A stretch of 64,000 nucleotides of DNA. Origin: Psychrilyobacter piezotolerans. GTDB taxonomy: Bacteria; Fusobacteriota; Fusobacteriia; Fusobacteriales; Fusobacteriaceae. A program made the translations under genes and the position numbers. Position 1 is the stretch's first letter. Each line of letters opens with the position of its first letter. This document shows positions 1-9,581 of the stretch, piece after piece. The stretch is from the NCBI RefSeq assembly GCF_003391055.1, contig NZ_QUAJ01000007.1, positions 1-64,000 of the forward strand. The letters are read 5' to 3'. The notes under the pieces were generated by a model, which worked only from the letters and a program-made list of their open reading frames with translations, made no database searches and was not told where the DNA came from.

Positions 1-38
1 AAAAGAGGCTTGACCCTTTTGGGTCAAGCCTCTTTTTT
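1..38. terminator. Perfect 16-bp terminator hairpin
   Basis: Positions 1-16 pair perfectly with 21-36 around a TTTT loop, with runs of A before and T after. It can end transcription in both directions and lies just past the stop of the minus-strand GGDEF/HD-GYP gene. Its core GGCTTGACCC recurs in the terminator at 52925-52962. Confidence 0.9.
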
Positions 39-58
39 TATAAAACTATGATTTATCT

Positions 59-2266
59 TTAGACCTCGTAGGATTCCTGAACCGACTGGATAAATATTTC
101 AACCAGTGAAGGATCGAACTGAGTCCCGCTATTTTTTCTTAATTCCTCGATAGCTGTATCAATGGAAAGAGCATTTCTATAAGGTCTTTGTGAAACCATG
201 GCATGAAAAGAGTCTGCCAAAGTAACTATTCTTGCATGTAAAGAGATTTCTTCTCTTGACAGACCATCTGGGTAACCGCTGCCGTCCCATTTTTCGTGGT
301 GGTTTCTTACACAGGACATAACGGTTTCATCATTTATAATATATTTCAAGATAGTATTCCCAAGTACAGGATGAGTTTTTATTATCTCATATTCCTCCGA
401 AGTAAGCTTAGCTGTCTTCCCGATAATATAATCGGGTATCCCTATCTTACCGCAGTCATGAAGGAGAGCGCCTATCCTCAGAACATATTTATCCTCTTTT
501 GATAAACCAAGTTTTTCTGCAAGAAGAAGGGAGAATTTGGTTACCATTTCAGAATGTTTTCCAGTATACTTGTCTTTGGCATCTATTGCCGCTGCAAAAG
601 CCAGGGCTGAATCAAGGAGAACCTCTTTCTGCCTGAAACCTTTATTATTTTCCTTGAGAAAATTCTCGATATTTTTATTATAGATATAAGTTTGATTTCT
701 CCCGTTTTGTTTTGCAAAATACATAGCTCTGTCAGCCTTGTTTAGGAGTTCAAGAGGATTTTTTGTGTGCTCTGGGCACGAAGCTAGTCCCACGCTGACT
801 GTTATTGGTAAGCCGTCACATTGATTTTGAAGTGCATTGGATTTAACTATCTCAGACCTTAGTTTTTCTGCCAAAAGATAAGTTTCATTCAAGGTGTAGT
901 TTTCTGCTATGACGACAAATTCCTCTCCACCATACCGGAACGCATGTAAGTTCTCTGGCACGTAGGTATTTAGGATTTCACCTATAGTTTTTAATATTCT
1001 ATCACCGACAACATGTCCATGGAGGTCGTTAACAACTTTAAATTTGTCTATATCCAGAAAGATAATTGAGATGGAACTAATCTCTGAATTTATTTTATGT
1101 TTCATTGTCTGGTGAAAATGCCTGTGGTTGTATAATGAAGTGAGTTCATCGGTATGGTTTTGCTGTTTGAGGACCCTGTTTTCGTGTTCTTTGACAGTGA
1201 GATTCTCTACCAGGGTATTAAAGGATTGTGCCATACTTTTTATTTCAGTTGCCCCTTTTATATCGATATATTCAAGAGTGTTAAATTGATTCATGTCTAC
1301 CAGCTGTTTTTGCAGGGAAATTATGGGATTTACTATTACATTTTTTAAAATGTAACTCAGTAAAAGTATCAGCCCGACACTAAAAAACATAACGATATTT
1401 CCATTTGTTTTTAGTAATTTTAATGTAGATACAAAAACATATCTGGAATCAAAAATATAAAGTCTGATCTTGTATAAGCCGGAAATATCGGGAATTATCT
1501 TCTGACCGACGATATCATGATCATTAATTTTTATGATTTTTTTCTCATTTTTCAAGAGAAGGTCTGAAAATTTATCTGCTACTATCTGGGTTTCAGGGGT
1601 TGAAATCAATTTGTTGTTTAAGCCTATAGAGATATCGTATCCGAATTTCTCCTTTATGTTTTGAAGCATTGCAGGTGATATTTCCCTTCCCAGTATCAGA
1701 GCACCCCGAGATGGACCTTCAAAATCCGACGTAAGAACAGGGGTAACCGAGAGTATATATGGCTTGCCGTTAAACATGGTTATTCCATTTGGAAACTCCC
1801 CCTTCTTATACCCTATGGAATCATCATATTTTCCGTTCAATATATCTCTAACCTCAGACTTGTTGAATAACTCCTGATCTCCCCCTTCCTCAAGACCATA
1901 GGCATCGACAATGGTCATATCGTTTCTAGTAAGCAACAGAAAATCCATGCCAAAGTTGGATGGGATCCACTCGGAGATGTTTTCCTTTACCCAATCCATG
2001 TCTGGGTCTTCCTCAGCCATAATCTCATAGGTGTCATCCCACGCGGCATAGTCTTTGGCGATTATAATTAGATCCTCTAGTTCGCTCTGTAGTATTTTAT
2101 CAGCATGATCTATACGGGATTCGACATTTTTATTTTCCAGGACTGAGAAGTAATTTTTAACCATAAGGTTATTTGACTGTAGATAGATAAACAGCGGAAT
2201 AATTGAGACAACCATTAATGCAAAAACAACTTTTGAACTATAACTGTTTAAAATTTTTCCATTCAT
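59..2266 (-). CDS. CHASE4-HAMP-GGDEF-HD-GYP cyclic-di-GMP sensor
   Basis: Membrane protein that would both make and break cyclic di-GMP. The start is set at the ATG at 2266 (735 aa) because GGAGG lies 7 nt upstream; an upstream in-frame ATG has no such site. A first membrane segment is at about residues 8-28. A periplasmic CHASE4-like sensor follows (W-D-D-T-Y motif near 70), then a second membrane segment near 290 and a HAMP-like linker. The GGDEF domain has an intact GGEEF at about 446-450 but no RxxD inhibitory site. The HD-GYP domain has HD at about 603 and GYP at about 664, with the H-H-E-K-W-D-G-S-G-Y-P context complete. Having both catalytic motifs intact suggests a bifunctional enzyme, but which activity dominates cannot be told from sequence. 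It is a single gene with its own terminator. Confidence 0.9.
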   Translation of the reverse strand: MNGKILNSYSSKVVFALMVVSIIPLFIYLQSNNLMVKNYFSVLENKNVESRIDHADKILQSELEDLIIIAKDYAAWDDTYEIMAEEDPDMDWVKENISEWIPSNFGMDFLLLTRNDMTIVDAYGLEEGGDQELFNKSEVRDILNGKYDDSIGYKKGEFPNGITMFNGKPYILSVTPVLTSDFEGPSRGALILGREISPAMLQNIKEKFGYDISIGLNNKLISTPETQIVADKFSDLLLKNEKKIIKINDHDIVGQKIIPDISGLYKIRLYIFDSRYVFVSTLKLLKTNGNIVMFFSVGLILLLSYILKNVIVNPIISLQKQLVDMNQFNTLEYIDIKGATEIKSMAQSFNTLVENLTVKEHENRVLKQQNHTDELTSLYNHRHFHQTMKHKINSEISSISIIFLDIDKFKVVNDLHGHVVGDRILKTIGEILNTYVPENLHAFRYGGEEFVVIAENYTLNETYLLAEKLRSEIVKSNALQNQCDGLPITVSVGLASCPEHTKNPLELLNKADRAMYFAKQNGRNQTYIYNKNIENFLKENNKGFRQKEVLLDSALAFAAAIDAKDKYTGKHSEMVTKFSLLLAEKLGLSKEDKYVLRIGALLHDCGKIGIPDYIIGKTAKLTSEEYEIIKTHPVLGNTILKYIINDETVMSCVRNHHEKWDGSGYPDGLSREEISLHARIVTLADSFHAMVSQRPYRNALSIDTAIEELRKNSGTQFDPSLVEIFIQSVQESYEV

Positions 2267-2554
2267 TATTTTTCCTCCATTGCAGTTTATTTTTAAATTA
2301 ATATAATACAATTACTGTAATAATTTTAATTTCCTATCAATTTGGTAATTTTTTTCATTGGCAGCTATGAATAATACAAAAAAAACTCCTAAGATTGGGG
2401 AAGGAGGGTGAATTAGGCGTTAGCATATTTCTTGTATTTATTGAAAAAAGGAAAACTTTAGTATTCCAGTATAGAATAATATAAAATTTTAATTGAGAGT
2501 AGCTAGGGTTACACTATAACAATGCTTTAACAATATAACAAAAGGAGAGGGAAT

Positions 2555-4117
2555 ATGTCATTAAAAAAGAAATTTTTATCTGTATTCTTTATTTTCAGTT
2601 TCATTTTGACCTTAGTTGGATTTAACTTTTATCAGGTCTCATTGGAAACACAAAAAATAAATAAAAACTATATGCAACAAAAAGAATCGGTAACAAGTCT
2701 TTACCAGAGGAGAGACTTTATAAAAAGTCTTTTGCTCATTGATGATTACCAAAAGTTCATGCAAGAAGAACAAAAATTAAAAATAATAGATAAGGAACTA
2801 AAAAAAACAGACGTTTTTAAAGGTGTAAATGACTTAGAAGTGCTAGAAAACAAAATCTTATCCCTTCACAAAGAAAATCTCAAGCTGAATCTAGATTTTT
2901 CAGAGACCTATAAAAAAGAGAAATCCACAAGACATGTGATGAGGGATATTGTTTATAAAGGTGAAAACTACAATGAAACAAAGGTGCTGGGTGAGGTCAT
3001 ATATAATAGTAAGGAGGCCATCTTCCAATATCGAGACCAAAAACATTTTGATCGTTGGCAACAGGCCATTTATACCCTGAGAAAAGTTGCCACAACATCC
3101 AATCTCATAGCTCATACAAAAGAATACCATAAAATCTCCCAGACCATATCGGAGGTTCTTTTATTTCAGGAAACAATCCTGGCAGAAACAGAGAACAGTA
3201 TGAAGACTTATAACAATATACTCAAGATGGTGGATAGCAATGTTCGCTTACTGGAATCAGATGTAAACAAATCCATAGAAAAAACAAATAAGAACATGCA
3301 GAAAAAACTTATTATAACTCTCTTGATAATATTGTTTTTTTTCATAGCGCTTGGAATTTTCATCCACATCCAGTTGATAAAACCTCTGGGTATATTGAAA
3401 AAAAGTACAAGGGAAATATCTAAGAAGAATTTTGACCATAAAATAACCTTAGATAAAAATGATGAAATAGGAGAACTGGCTAACGACTTTAATATCATGG
3501 TTAATAATCTAAAATCAAGATATTGGAATCTGGAAGAAATAGTCAAGGAAAGAACTAAAAAGTTACAGGATTCTAATTTTAATTTATTGAAGGAAATCCA
3601 CAAGAGGGAAAAAATAGAGAAAGTACTTAAAAATCAGGTGATGACAGACGAACTTACTGGTTTATTCAACAGAAGAGCTGCATATAGCTTCCTATCGGAT
3701 GAGATTAAACAAGGGCACAGCTTGACTATCTGTTACTTAGATATAGATGATTTTAAAAAAATCAATGATAATTTTGGGCATAAAGAGGGAGACAGATACC
3801 TGAAAGAATTTTCATCGATATTAAAATTAAATCTACGTCAGGAGGATCACATCTTCAGGGTGGAAGGAGATGAGTTCATAGCAGCTTTCCCAAATAAGCA
3901 CAAGGAAGATGTTGAAATATTCTTTGAAAAGCGAGTCCTTATCGATCTAAGGTCAAAACTGGATATAGAATTTAGTTATGGCCTATTGGAATTTTCTAAG
4001 GACAAAAAGATGAGTTTAGATGAAGTCATAAAAAGAATAGATGAAAGTATGTATAAGAATAAAACAGAAAAGAAACAGAGGACACCTCTGCCGCTAAACC
4101 CTTCTTTTTTAAGTTGA
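2555..4117 (+). CDS. HAMP-GGDEF membrane protein (variant EGDEF site)
   Basis: Predicted diguanylate cyclase of 520 aa; AGGAGAGG precedes the ATG. It has a membrane anchor at about residues 8-26 and a helical extracytoplasmic sensor to about 248. A second membrane segment follows at about 250-275, then a HAMP linker to about 325, a charged coiled coil (E-R-T-K-K-L-Q) and a GGDEF domain from about 365. The signature reads E-G-D-E-F at 437-441, so the first Gly of the half-site is replaced by Glu. An RxxD product-inhibition site (R-Q-E-D) sits five residues upstream. Activity is therefore uncertain: it may be a weak cyclase or a cyclic-di-GMP/GTP-binding receptor. The extracytoplasmic domain is not one I recognise. 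It is monocistronic, divergent from the preceding gene and followed by a weak terminator. Confidence 0.88.
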   Translation: MSLKKKFLSVFFIFSFILTLVGFNFYQVSLETQKINKNYMQQKESVTSLYQRRDFIKSLLLIDDYQKFMQEEQKLKIIDKELKKTDVFKGVNDLEVLENKILSLHKENLKLNLDFSETYKKEKSTRHVMRDIVYKGENYNETKVLGEVIYNSKEAIFQYRDQKHFDRWQQAIYTLRKVATTSNLIAHTKEYHKISQTISEVLLFQETILAETENSMKTYNNILKMVDSNVRLLESDVNKSIEKTNKNMQKKLIITLLIILFFFIALGIFIHIQLIKPLGILKKSTREISKKNFDHKITLDKNDEIGELANDFNIMVNNLKSRYWNLEEIVKERTKKLQDSNFNLLKEIHKREKIEKVLKNQVMTDELTGLFNRRAAYSFLSDEIKQGHSLTICYLDIDDFKKINDNFGHKEGDRYLKEFSSILKLNLRQEDHIFRVEGDEFIAAFPNKHKEDVEIFFEKRVLIDLRSKLDIEFSYGLLEFSKDKKMSLDEVIKRIDESMYKNKTEKKQRTPLPLNPSFLS

Positions 4118-4233
4118 TGAGATAAAGAAATCCATAACATCAAAGATCTATAGTGCCTTTGAAGTTATTATACAATGACAAAGTATGATAATGTATTTGC
4201 CAGAGGGACTCCATGTAAGATCAGAAAAATTTT

Positions 4234-4258
4234 AGGGAGAATTTTCTCCTTTTTTTTT
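4234..4258 (+). terminator. Probable intrinsic terminator
   Basis: A short GGGAGAA/TTCTCCT stem is followed by nine or more T, downstream of the GGDEF gene. The rest of 4118-4384 shows nothing recognisable. Confidence 0.65.
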
Positions 4259-4384
4259 ATCTCAAAAAGGAAGGATATAGTTTTATTTTAAAAGATATGA
4301 TAAGATGATTTTAAAATTGTATATAATCCATTTCATAAAAGACCGATAATAATATAATATAAAATTTAAAACATAGGAGCTAAA

Positions 4385-6115
4385 ATGAAAGAATTAAGAT
4401 CATTTATAAAATACTACAAATGTTATATCAAACTATTAATATTTACATTAATGTGTGCTGTTTTACTGGCCCTGCTGGATTTGGCTTTTCCAAAAATAAT
4501 TCAAATAATGATAGATAAAATAATCCCGGCAAAGGACTTAAAAACATTTTATTATATCTCCGGCGGATTGATAGTCATGTATCTGCTGAGATATGCAGTC
4601 AGCTATTATCAGCTGTACTATGGAAATATTTTAGGAATTAAGATAGAGACCCAGATGAGAAAAGAACTGTTTACCCATATTCAAAAATTATCCTTTAGTT
4701 ATTTTGACAACAACAAGACGGGGGTAATTATGTCAAAACTGGTCAATGACCTGGGTGAAATATCGCAGTTAGCCAACCATGGACCCATAGACCTGTTTAT
4801 TGCTGTAATCAGGCTGGTAGGAGCATTTATACTGATGGTCACCTTAAATGTAAAATTGACCCTGGTTATATTTTCGGTTCTTCCATTCATGATATATTTT
4901 GCTGTCACTCAAAAATGGAAGATGAAACTGGCATTTGGGAAGACCAGGATAAAGATAGCGGGTATAAATTCCTGTGCGGAAGAAAGTATCGGCGGAGTCA
5001 GGATAGTAAAATTATTCAACAATGAAAATCATGAAATAGATAAATTTGAGAAAAAAAACCAGGAATTTCAAGAAGCTAAAAAAGAAACTTATAGAACCAC
5101 TGCTGTTTTCTTTTCGGGAATCCATATATTTATGAACCTTATGCAGTTTATAGTGGTATTTTATGGTGGTTATTTAATAATGCACGGGGAGTTGACCTAT
5201 GGTATTTTAATTAGTTTTTTACTATACTGCTATAGATTTATGGAGCCTATCAGAAAGATGATGATCTTAGTCCAGAGTTATCAAAAAGGAATGGCAGGAT
5301 ATAGGAGATTTCAGGGGATGATGGAAATAATTCCGCAGATTAAAGATATAGAAAATCCATTGATTTTAAAGGAAATAAATGGGAATATAGAGCTAAAAGA
5401 TGTAAAGTTTTCCTATAATAAATCATCTGAAGAATTAGATAAAGACCAATCACTGATTTTGAATAAATTCAATTTAAAAATAAAATCTGGGGAAAGTATA
5501 GCCATAGTCGGATCCAGTGGTGTAGGGAAATCAACTATTTCAAATCTGATTCCAAGATTTTATGACATTGATTCTGGAAGTATCACCATAGATGGAAAGG
5601 AGATAAGTAAGATAAAGTTGAGTTCCCTCCGGGAAAATATAGGTATTGTGCCCCAGGAGGCATTTTTATTTGGAGGAACTATAGGGGAGAATATAGGGTA
5701 CGGTAAGCTGGGTGCAACGAGAGATGAATTAATAGAAGCATCTAAAAAAGCTAATATATATGAGTTTATAAGTAGCCTGCCAAAGGGATTTGATACCCTG
5801 GTAGGAGAAAGGGGGGTAAAACTTTCAGGAGGACAAAAACAAAGGATATCTATAGCCAGGATATTTTTAAAAAATCCTAAGATCTTAATCTTGGATGAAG
5901 CTACGGCATCGTTGGATAATATTACGGAAAAACTCATCCAGGAAGCCCTCATGACATTATCTAAAGACAGGACCACCATAACTATAGCTCACAGGCTGTC
6001 CACCATTATTAATTCCGACAGAATTGTGGTTATGGATAAAGATGGTGTAGTGGAGACGGGAACCCATGAAGAGTTATTAAAATTAAAGGGATCCTATGCT
6101 AAACTTTACCGGTAG
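4385..6115 (+). CDS. MsbA-like ABC exporter (fused permease-ATPase)
   Basis: Half-size ABC exporter of 576 aa that should work as a homodimer in the inner membrane and export lipid-like or drug-like substrates. The N-terminal ABC transporter type 1 region (about residues 15-310) has six predicted membrane helices. The ATPase domain starts near 340. Walker A is G-S-S-G-V-G-K-S-T at about 375, the Q-loop lies in I-V-P-Q-E, the signature is L-S-G-G-Q-K-Q-R, Walker B is I-L-I-L-D-E-A, and the H-loop is I-A-H-R-L-S. All nucleotide-binding residues are present. RBS TAGGAG lies just before the ATG. The neighbours give no substrate clue; MsbA-type lipid export or multidrug export are both possible. 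Confidence 0.9.
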   Translation: MKELRSFIKYYKCYIKLLIFTLMCAVLLALLDLAFPKIIQIMIDKIIPAKDLKTFYYISGGLIVMYLLRYAVSYYQLYYGNILGIKIETQMRKELFTHIQKLSFSYFDNNKTGVIMSKLVNDLGEISQLANHGPIDLFIAVIRLVGAFILMVTLNVKLTLVIFSVLPFMIYFAVTQKWKMKLAFGKTRIKIAGINSCAEESIGGVRIVKLFNNENHEIDKFEKKNQEFQEAKKETYRTTAVFFSGIHIFMNLMQFIVVFYGGYLIMHGELTYGILISFLLYCYRFMEPIRKMMILVQSYQKGMAGYRRFQGMMEIIPQIKDIENPLILKEINGNIELKDVKFSYNKSSEELDKDQSLILNKFNLKIKSGESIAIVGSSGVGKSTISNLIPRFYDIDSGSITIDGKEISKIKLSSLRENIGIVPQEAFLFGGTIGENIGYGKLGATRDELIEASKKANIYEFISSLPKGFDTLVGERGVKLSGGQKQRISIARIFLKNPKILILDEATASLDNITEKLIQEALMTLSKDRTTITIAHRLSTIINSDRIVVMDKDGVVETGTHEELLKLKGSYAKLYR

Positions 6116-6498
6116 AGAATTAACTAATAAGAAGCTCTCAAGATGATGAGAAGAACTGATAAAAAACTAAGACATTAACCGTGAATTACGGTATTCAACA
6201 TAGATTCAGCACAAAGAAAAGAGAACACAGAGGTACACGAAGATTAATTTCTAGGTTTAAAATCAAGAAAAAATACTTTGTGAGCCTCTTTATCTTATTT
6301 CTTAGTGATGAGGTTTTATAGGCTTTAATTGGTGTGGATTGGTGGAACACATTTAACTTTTTTGATTAAATTAGATTTAATTAAAAAGTTAATACTCGTG
6401 TATCAGTCAGATTTTAGTCGGGGTCAAAAGTATTTGAAATTCATTAAAAAAAATTAATTTATAATCAATAAAATTAATGTTAAGTTAAAAGAAATATA
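6116..6498. other. Gene-free stretch with dispersed repeat fragments
   Basis: I see no plausible ORF here. It carries two copies of a GTGT-type direct-repeat motif (6225-6243 reversed, 6328-6345) and one copy of a CAGATTTTAGTC motif (6403-6420). Both motifs recur in other gaps of the cobalamin region. It looks like eroded repeat DNA. Confidence 0.6.
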
Positions 6499-6527
6499 TT
6501 GTAAAAAAAAAGTAAACATGGTATAAA
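6499..6527 (+). promoter_or_regulatory. Sigma-70-type promoter of the cobalamin operon
   Basis: TTGTAA, a 17-nt spacer and TATAAA, placed so that transcription would start about 20 nt before the cobalamin riboswitch. Confidence 0.65.
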
Positions 6528-6551
6528 TTCAGTAACAATTTAATAAAATAT

Positions 6552-6706
6552 AATCTTGGTTCGATTTGTATCGATTAAAAGGGAAGTGGGTGAAAATCCT
6601 ACACGGTCCCGCCACTGTAAGACGGACGAAAATAGCATACCACTGAAGTGATTCGGGAAGGGCTATGAGTAGGGTAAAGTCAAGTCAGGAGACCTGCCAG
6701 ATTATT
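6552..6706 (+). promoter_or_regulatory. Cobalamin riboswitch (B12 element)
   Basis: The conserved cobalamin aptamer blocks are present in order: AAAAGGGAAG, GGTGAAAATCC, a CGGTCCCGCCACTGTAA block, and the B12 box AAGTCAGGAGACCTGCC at 6682-6699. A terminator follows 60 nt later, so control is probably by transcription termination when adenosylcobalamin or another cobalamin binds. It controls cbiK, the importer and the cbi genes. Confidence 0.95.
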
Positions 6707-6765
6707 TTTACGAACTTGCGAGGACGAGGATGTAGACATTTGTATTTTGGTATATAAAATGTTTT

Positions 6766-6794
6766 AGGTCTCTAAGTTTTAGGGGCCTTTTTTA
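6766..6794 (+). terminator. Riboswitch expression-platform terminator
   Basis: A 10-bp stem (6766-6775 with 6779-6788, some G-U pairs) with a GTT loop is followed by T6. It sits between the cobalamin aptamer and cbiK, as expected for a riboswitch-controlled terminator. Confidence 0.85.
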
Positions 6795-6830
6795 TTATTT
6801 AAAAGTTTAGAAAAACATGGATTATGCTTA

Positions 6831-6858
6831 CCTGGATGCAACGTCATGTTGTTTTTAT
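6831..6858 (+). repeat. Short dispersed hairpin element, copy 1
   Basis: CTGGATGCAACGTCATGTTG followed by T5. Near-identical copies are at 31238-31266 (also between a riboswitch and an RBS) and 39588-39613 (in the aroQ leader). The core is a small palindrome around a TCA loop. Confidence 0.7.
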
Positions 6859-6887
6859 TCTCAAAATTAAATTTAGGAGGAGAAAAA

Positions 6888-7808
6888 ATGAAAAAAATGT
6901 TAGTGGTGTTGGTAATGTTGGCAATGGGGATCTCTTTATTTGCGAATGGAGCAAAATCAAATGATTTTGATCTGAAAAAGGGGGAGAAGAAAGCAATATT
7001 GCTGGTGAGTTTTGGAACAACTTTTCCTGAAACAAGGGAAAAAACTATAGGTGCATTGGAGAAAGAATTTAAAGCTGATTATCCTGATTTTAAAGTAGTT
7101 ACTGCTTTTACATCCAGAATAATTATGAGAAGAATCAAAGAAAATGAGGGGATTACCTATGATAACCCCAGTGAAGCATTGAAGAAATTAAAAAAAGACG
7201 GGTATACCCATGTATTGGTGCAGGGGACCCATATTATGAACGCTATTGAATCTGAAACATTAAAAACGGAAGTAGAAAGCTATAAGGGAGACTTTAAAGT
7301 ACTAAAAGTAAGTACTCCGTTACTTACCAGTGTAGAGGATTATAAAGAGGTTGTTAAGGCACTAAAGCCGACTTATAAAAATTTAAAGAAAGATGAAGCT
7401 GTGGTATTTATCGGACATGGTACCCACCATCCTGGGAACTCTGCTTATTCCATGCTGGAGCATGTATTCCACGGTGAAGGGGTTAAAAATGCATTTTTAG
7501 GAACTGTAGAAGGGTATCCTGCATTGGATGACGTCATTGCGGGTTTAAAGAAAGCTAAAATAAAAAAAGTAGAATTATATCCGTTTATGATCGTAGCAGG
7601 AGATCATGCAAACAATGATATTGCTGTGGATATGAAGGAAGAGTTAGAAAAAAATGGATTTACTGTAAAAGCTCACCTGGTTGGATTGGGGGAAAATAAG
7701 GAAATCAGGAAGATATTTGTTGAACATGCAGAATTCGGGTTGACTCATGAGGAAGAAAATATGTTAGCCAAAAAGAAAGAATATGCAAATGGGAAGCAGC
7801 CCCTTTAA
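6888..7808 (+). CDS. cbiK: Exported anaerobic cobaltochelatase CbiK
   Basis: Inserts cobalt into sirohydrochlorin at the start of the anaerobic cobalamin route. The start is the ATG at 6888 with AGGAGG upstream, giving 306 aa; an upstream ATG at 6846 has no RBS. The protein starts with a Sec signal peptide (K-K, a hydrophobic run, A-N-G-A cleavage region near residue 20, no lipobox Cys). The mature enzyme should therefore be periplasmic, like the described CbiKP of Desulfovibrio vulgaris. The chelatase fold motifs are clear: L-L-V-S-F-G-T-T near 40, metal-ligand His177 in H-G-T-H-H, and His240 in G-D-H-A-N-N-D. It is followed within 3 nt by an iron/cobalamin-type ABC importer under the same riboswitch. 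This suggests metal or tetrapyrrole capture at the cell surface. A role in heme or iron handling instead of corrin synthesis is possible. Confidence 0.92.
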   Translation: MKKMLVVLVMLAMGISLFANGAKSNDFDLKKGEKKAILLVSFGTTFPETREKTIGALEKEFKADYPDFKVVTAFTSRIIMRRIKENEGITYDNPSEALKKLKKDGYTHVLVQGTHIMNAIESETLKTEVESYKGDFKVLKVSTPLLTSVEDYKEVVKALKPTYKNLKKDEAVVFIGHGTHHPGNSAYSMLEHVFHGEGVKNAFLGTVEGYPALDDVIAGLKKAKIKKVELYPFMIVAGDHANNDIAVDMKEELEKNGFTVKAHLVGLGENKEIRKIFVEHAEFGLTHEEENMLAKKKEYANGKQPL

Positions 7809-7811
7809 TCT

Positions 7812-8810
7812 ATGAAAAAACATTTTAAATTATGGACGACAATTGGAATAATACTATTAATCCTTTCAATATTCTTCTACCTTCAAATGGGATATATAAA
7901 AATTCCATTGAAGGAAGTGGTGGAGAGTATCAAAGGCGGGGAGGGAGCTCCTAACTGGTATATTATCCATGAAGTGAGGTTACCGAGGATTCTCACTTCG
8001 ATCTTAATAGGTTCAATTTTATCCATGTGCGGATTGGTGTTTCAGGGGGTTTTATTAAACCCCCTGGCTGATCCATATACATTGGGAATCTCCAGCGGTG
8101 CATCATTTGGTGCGGCGCTGGCTATAGTCTTAAATATAACAATTTTTGGAATTTTCAGTACACATATAGTTTCATTTATATTTGCAATCCTCTGTCTGAC
8201 AGTTGTTATTCAGATGGGTTCTTTTGAAAGGAAGATGAATCCCACTTCTATAATATTAGGAGGGATAATAATAGGAGCTTTCTTTTCTGCAGGACTGAGT
8301 TTTTTAAAATATTTAGCTGATGAAGGTGTAGGAGCCATTATATTTTGGCTCCTTGGAAGCTTTACCGGGAAATCCTGGATGGAAGTGGGTATTTTAAGTG
8401 CAGTATGGGTCTTTGGATTCATATTTTTCTGCTATTATGCAGAAGATTTAAATATCTTAGCCTTAGGAGAAAAAAGTGCTATCTCTTTGGGGATAAACCC
8501 CAGTAAGATCAGGAGGATATTGCTGGTTGTCAGCTCTATCTTGTCGGCTGTGGCAGTTTCCACCTGCGGGATAATAGGATTTGTAGGATTGGTAGTTCCC
8601 CATCTTCTGCGGTTTATTCTGGGAACGGACAATAAAAAGCTGGTTATAGGCTGTGCCATATGGGGCGGGGTCATTATGGGAGCTGCAGATAATGTAGTCC
8701 GGGTAGTATTGCCAAATGATATTCCTGTAGGAGTAATCACATCACTGCTGGGAGCACCGTTCTTTGCGCTGATTTTTAGGAAAAAGATGGGAGGAGGAAG
8801 TCTGAGATGA
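7812..8810 (+). CDS. FecCD/BtuC-type ABC permease
   Basis: Integral membrane permease of 332 aa with nine to ten hydrophobic segments. It has the family motif run R-L-P-R-I-L-T-S, then G-x-x-F-Q-G-V-L-L-N-P-L-A-D-P, and G-L-V-V-P-H-L-L-R near residue 260, which contacts the ATPase. It should move a corrinoid, heme, siderophore or metal-tetrapyrrole across the inner membrane with the two following genes. No good Shine-Dalgarno precedes the ATG, and the gap to cbiK is 3 nt, so translation is probably coupled. The cobalamin riboswitch upstream favours cobalamin or cobalt-related cargo, but the substrate is not shown by the sequence. Confidence 0.9.
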   Translation: MKKHFKLWTTIGIILLILSIFFYLQMGYIKIPLKEVVESIKGGEGAPNWYIIHEVRLPRILTSILIGSILSMCGLVFQGVLLNPLADPYTLGISSGASFGAALAIVLNITIFGIFSTHIVSFIFAILCLTVVIQMGSFERKMNPTSIILGGIIIGAFFSAGLSFLKYLADEGVGAIIFWLLGSFTGKSWMEVGILSAVWVFGFIFFCYYAEDLNILALGEKSAISLGINPSKIRRILLVVSSILSAVAVSTCGIIGFVGLVVPHLLRFILGTDNKKLVIGCAIWGGVIMGAADNVVRVVLPNDIPVGVITSLLGAPFFALIFRKKMGGGSLR

Positions 8811-9580
8811 TAGATATAAAGAAAATAAATTATTCTATAGACGGAACTCAAATTTTGGATAACCTGTCTTTTAAGTTTGAAAAGGGTAAATTTTACGGGA
8901 TCTTAGGCCCAAATGGAAGCGGAAAGACTACATTTTTGGATGTTTTAAGCGGGTATAAAAATGCTCCAGATTCTGAGATTTATATAGAAAATAAGGAATT
9001 AAAGGAATATTCCCCTTTGAAGTTAGCAAAAAAAATTGCAATAGTACCGCAAAAATTTGATATAGTATTTCCTTTTTCTGTCTCCGATATACTGGAGATG
9101 GGAAGGTATCCCTATAAGAAAAAGTTTTTCAGTTTACAAAAATCAGATTATGAGGTTATCGACAGGGTGATAAAAGAGATAGGCTTAGAAGAATTTTTAG
9201 ATAAAGAAATAACTGCCCTCAGCGGCGGGGAGGAACAGAGGGTTATATTTGGAAAGGCTCTGATTCAGACAACACCAATCTTATTCTTAGACGAGTCAAC
9301 CTCTAATTTGGATCCTTACTATTCCCATACCTTACTGAGCCTTGTAAGAAAAAGAGTGGAAGAGGAACAAACCATGGTTATAGGAGTATTTCACGACTTT
9401 AATTTAGCTACACTTTATTGTGATGAAATCCTCTTATTGGAGAAGGGAAGGATTGTAACAAGCGGGAAAACCCAGGAGGTACTTAATTCAAAGGCGCTGG
9501 AAGAAGTATTTAAAATAGGGTGGGAGAAATATAAAACGGAAAAGAATACATTTGTATTTCCAAAATTAGGAGATGATTAG
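8807..9580 (+). CDS. FepC/BtuD-type ABC ATPase
   Basis: Cytoplasmic ATPase of 257 aa that energises the adjacent permease; the start overlaps the permease stop by 4 nt. Walker A is G-P-N-G-S-G-K-T-T at residues 34-42, the Q-loop is V-P-Q-K, the signature L-S-G-G-E-E-Q-R (Glu where Gln is more usual), Walker B I-L-F-L-D-E-S-T and the switch His in F-H-D-F. The whole set is intact. Confidence 0.9.
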   Translation: MIDIKKINYSIDGTQILDNLSFKFEKGKFYGILGPNGSGKTTFLDVLSGYKNAPDSEIYIENKELKEYSPLKLAKKIAIVPQKFDIVFPFSVSDILEMGRYPYKKKFFSLQKSDYEVIDRVIKEIGLEEFLDKEITALSGGEEQRVIFGKALIQTTPILFLDESTSNLDPYYSHTLLSLVRKRVEEEQTMVIGVFHDFNLATLYCDEILLLEKGRIVTSGKTQEVLNSKALEEVFKIGWEKYKTEKNTFVFPKLGDD

Positions 9581-9581
9581 A

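Noticed and set aside
2312-2554. Possible cyclic-di-GMP riboswitch before the GGDEF gene (CTCC/GGAG and CCTAA/TTAGG pairings near 2385-2425)
   Set aside because: The conserved GEMM-I and GEMM-II sequence blocks are not present; pairings alone are too weak.
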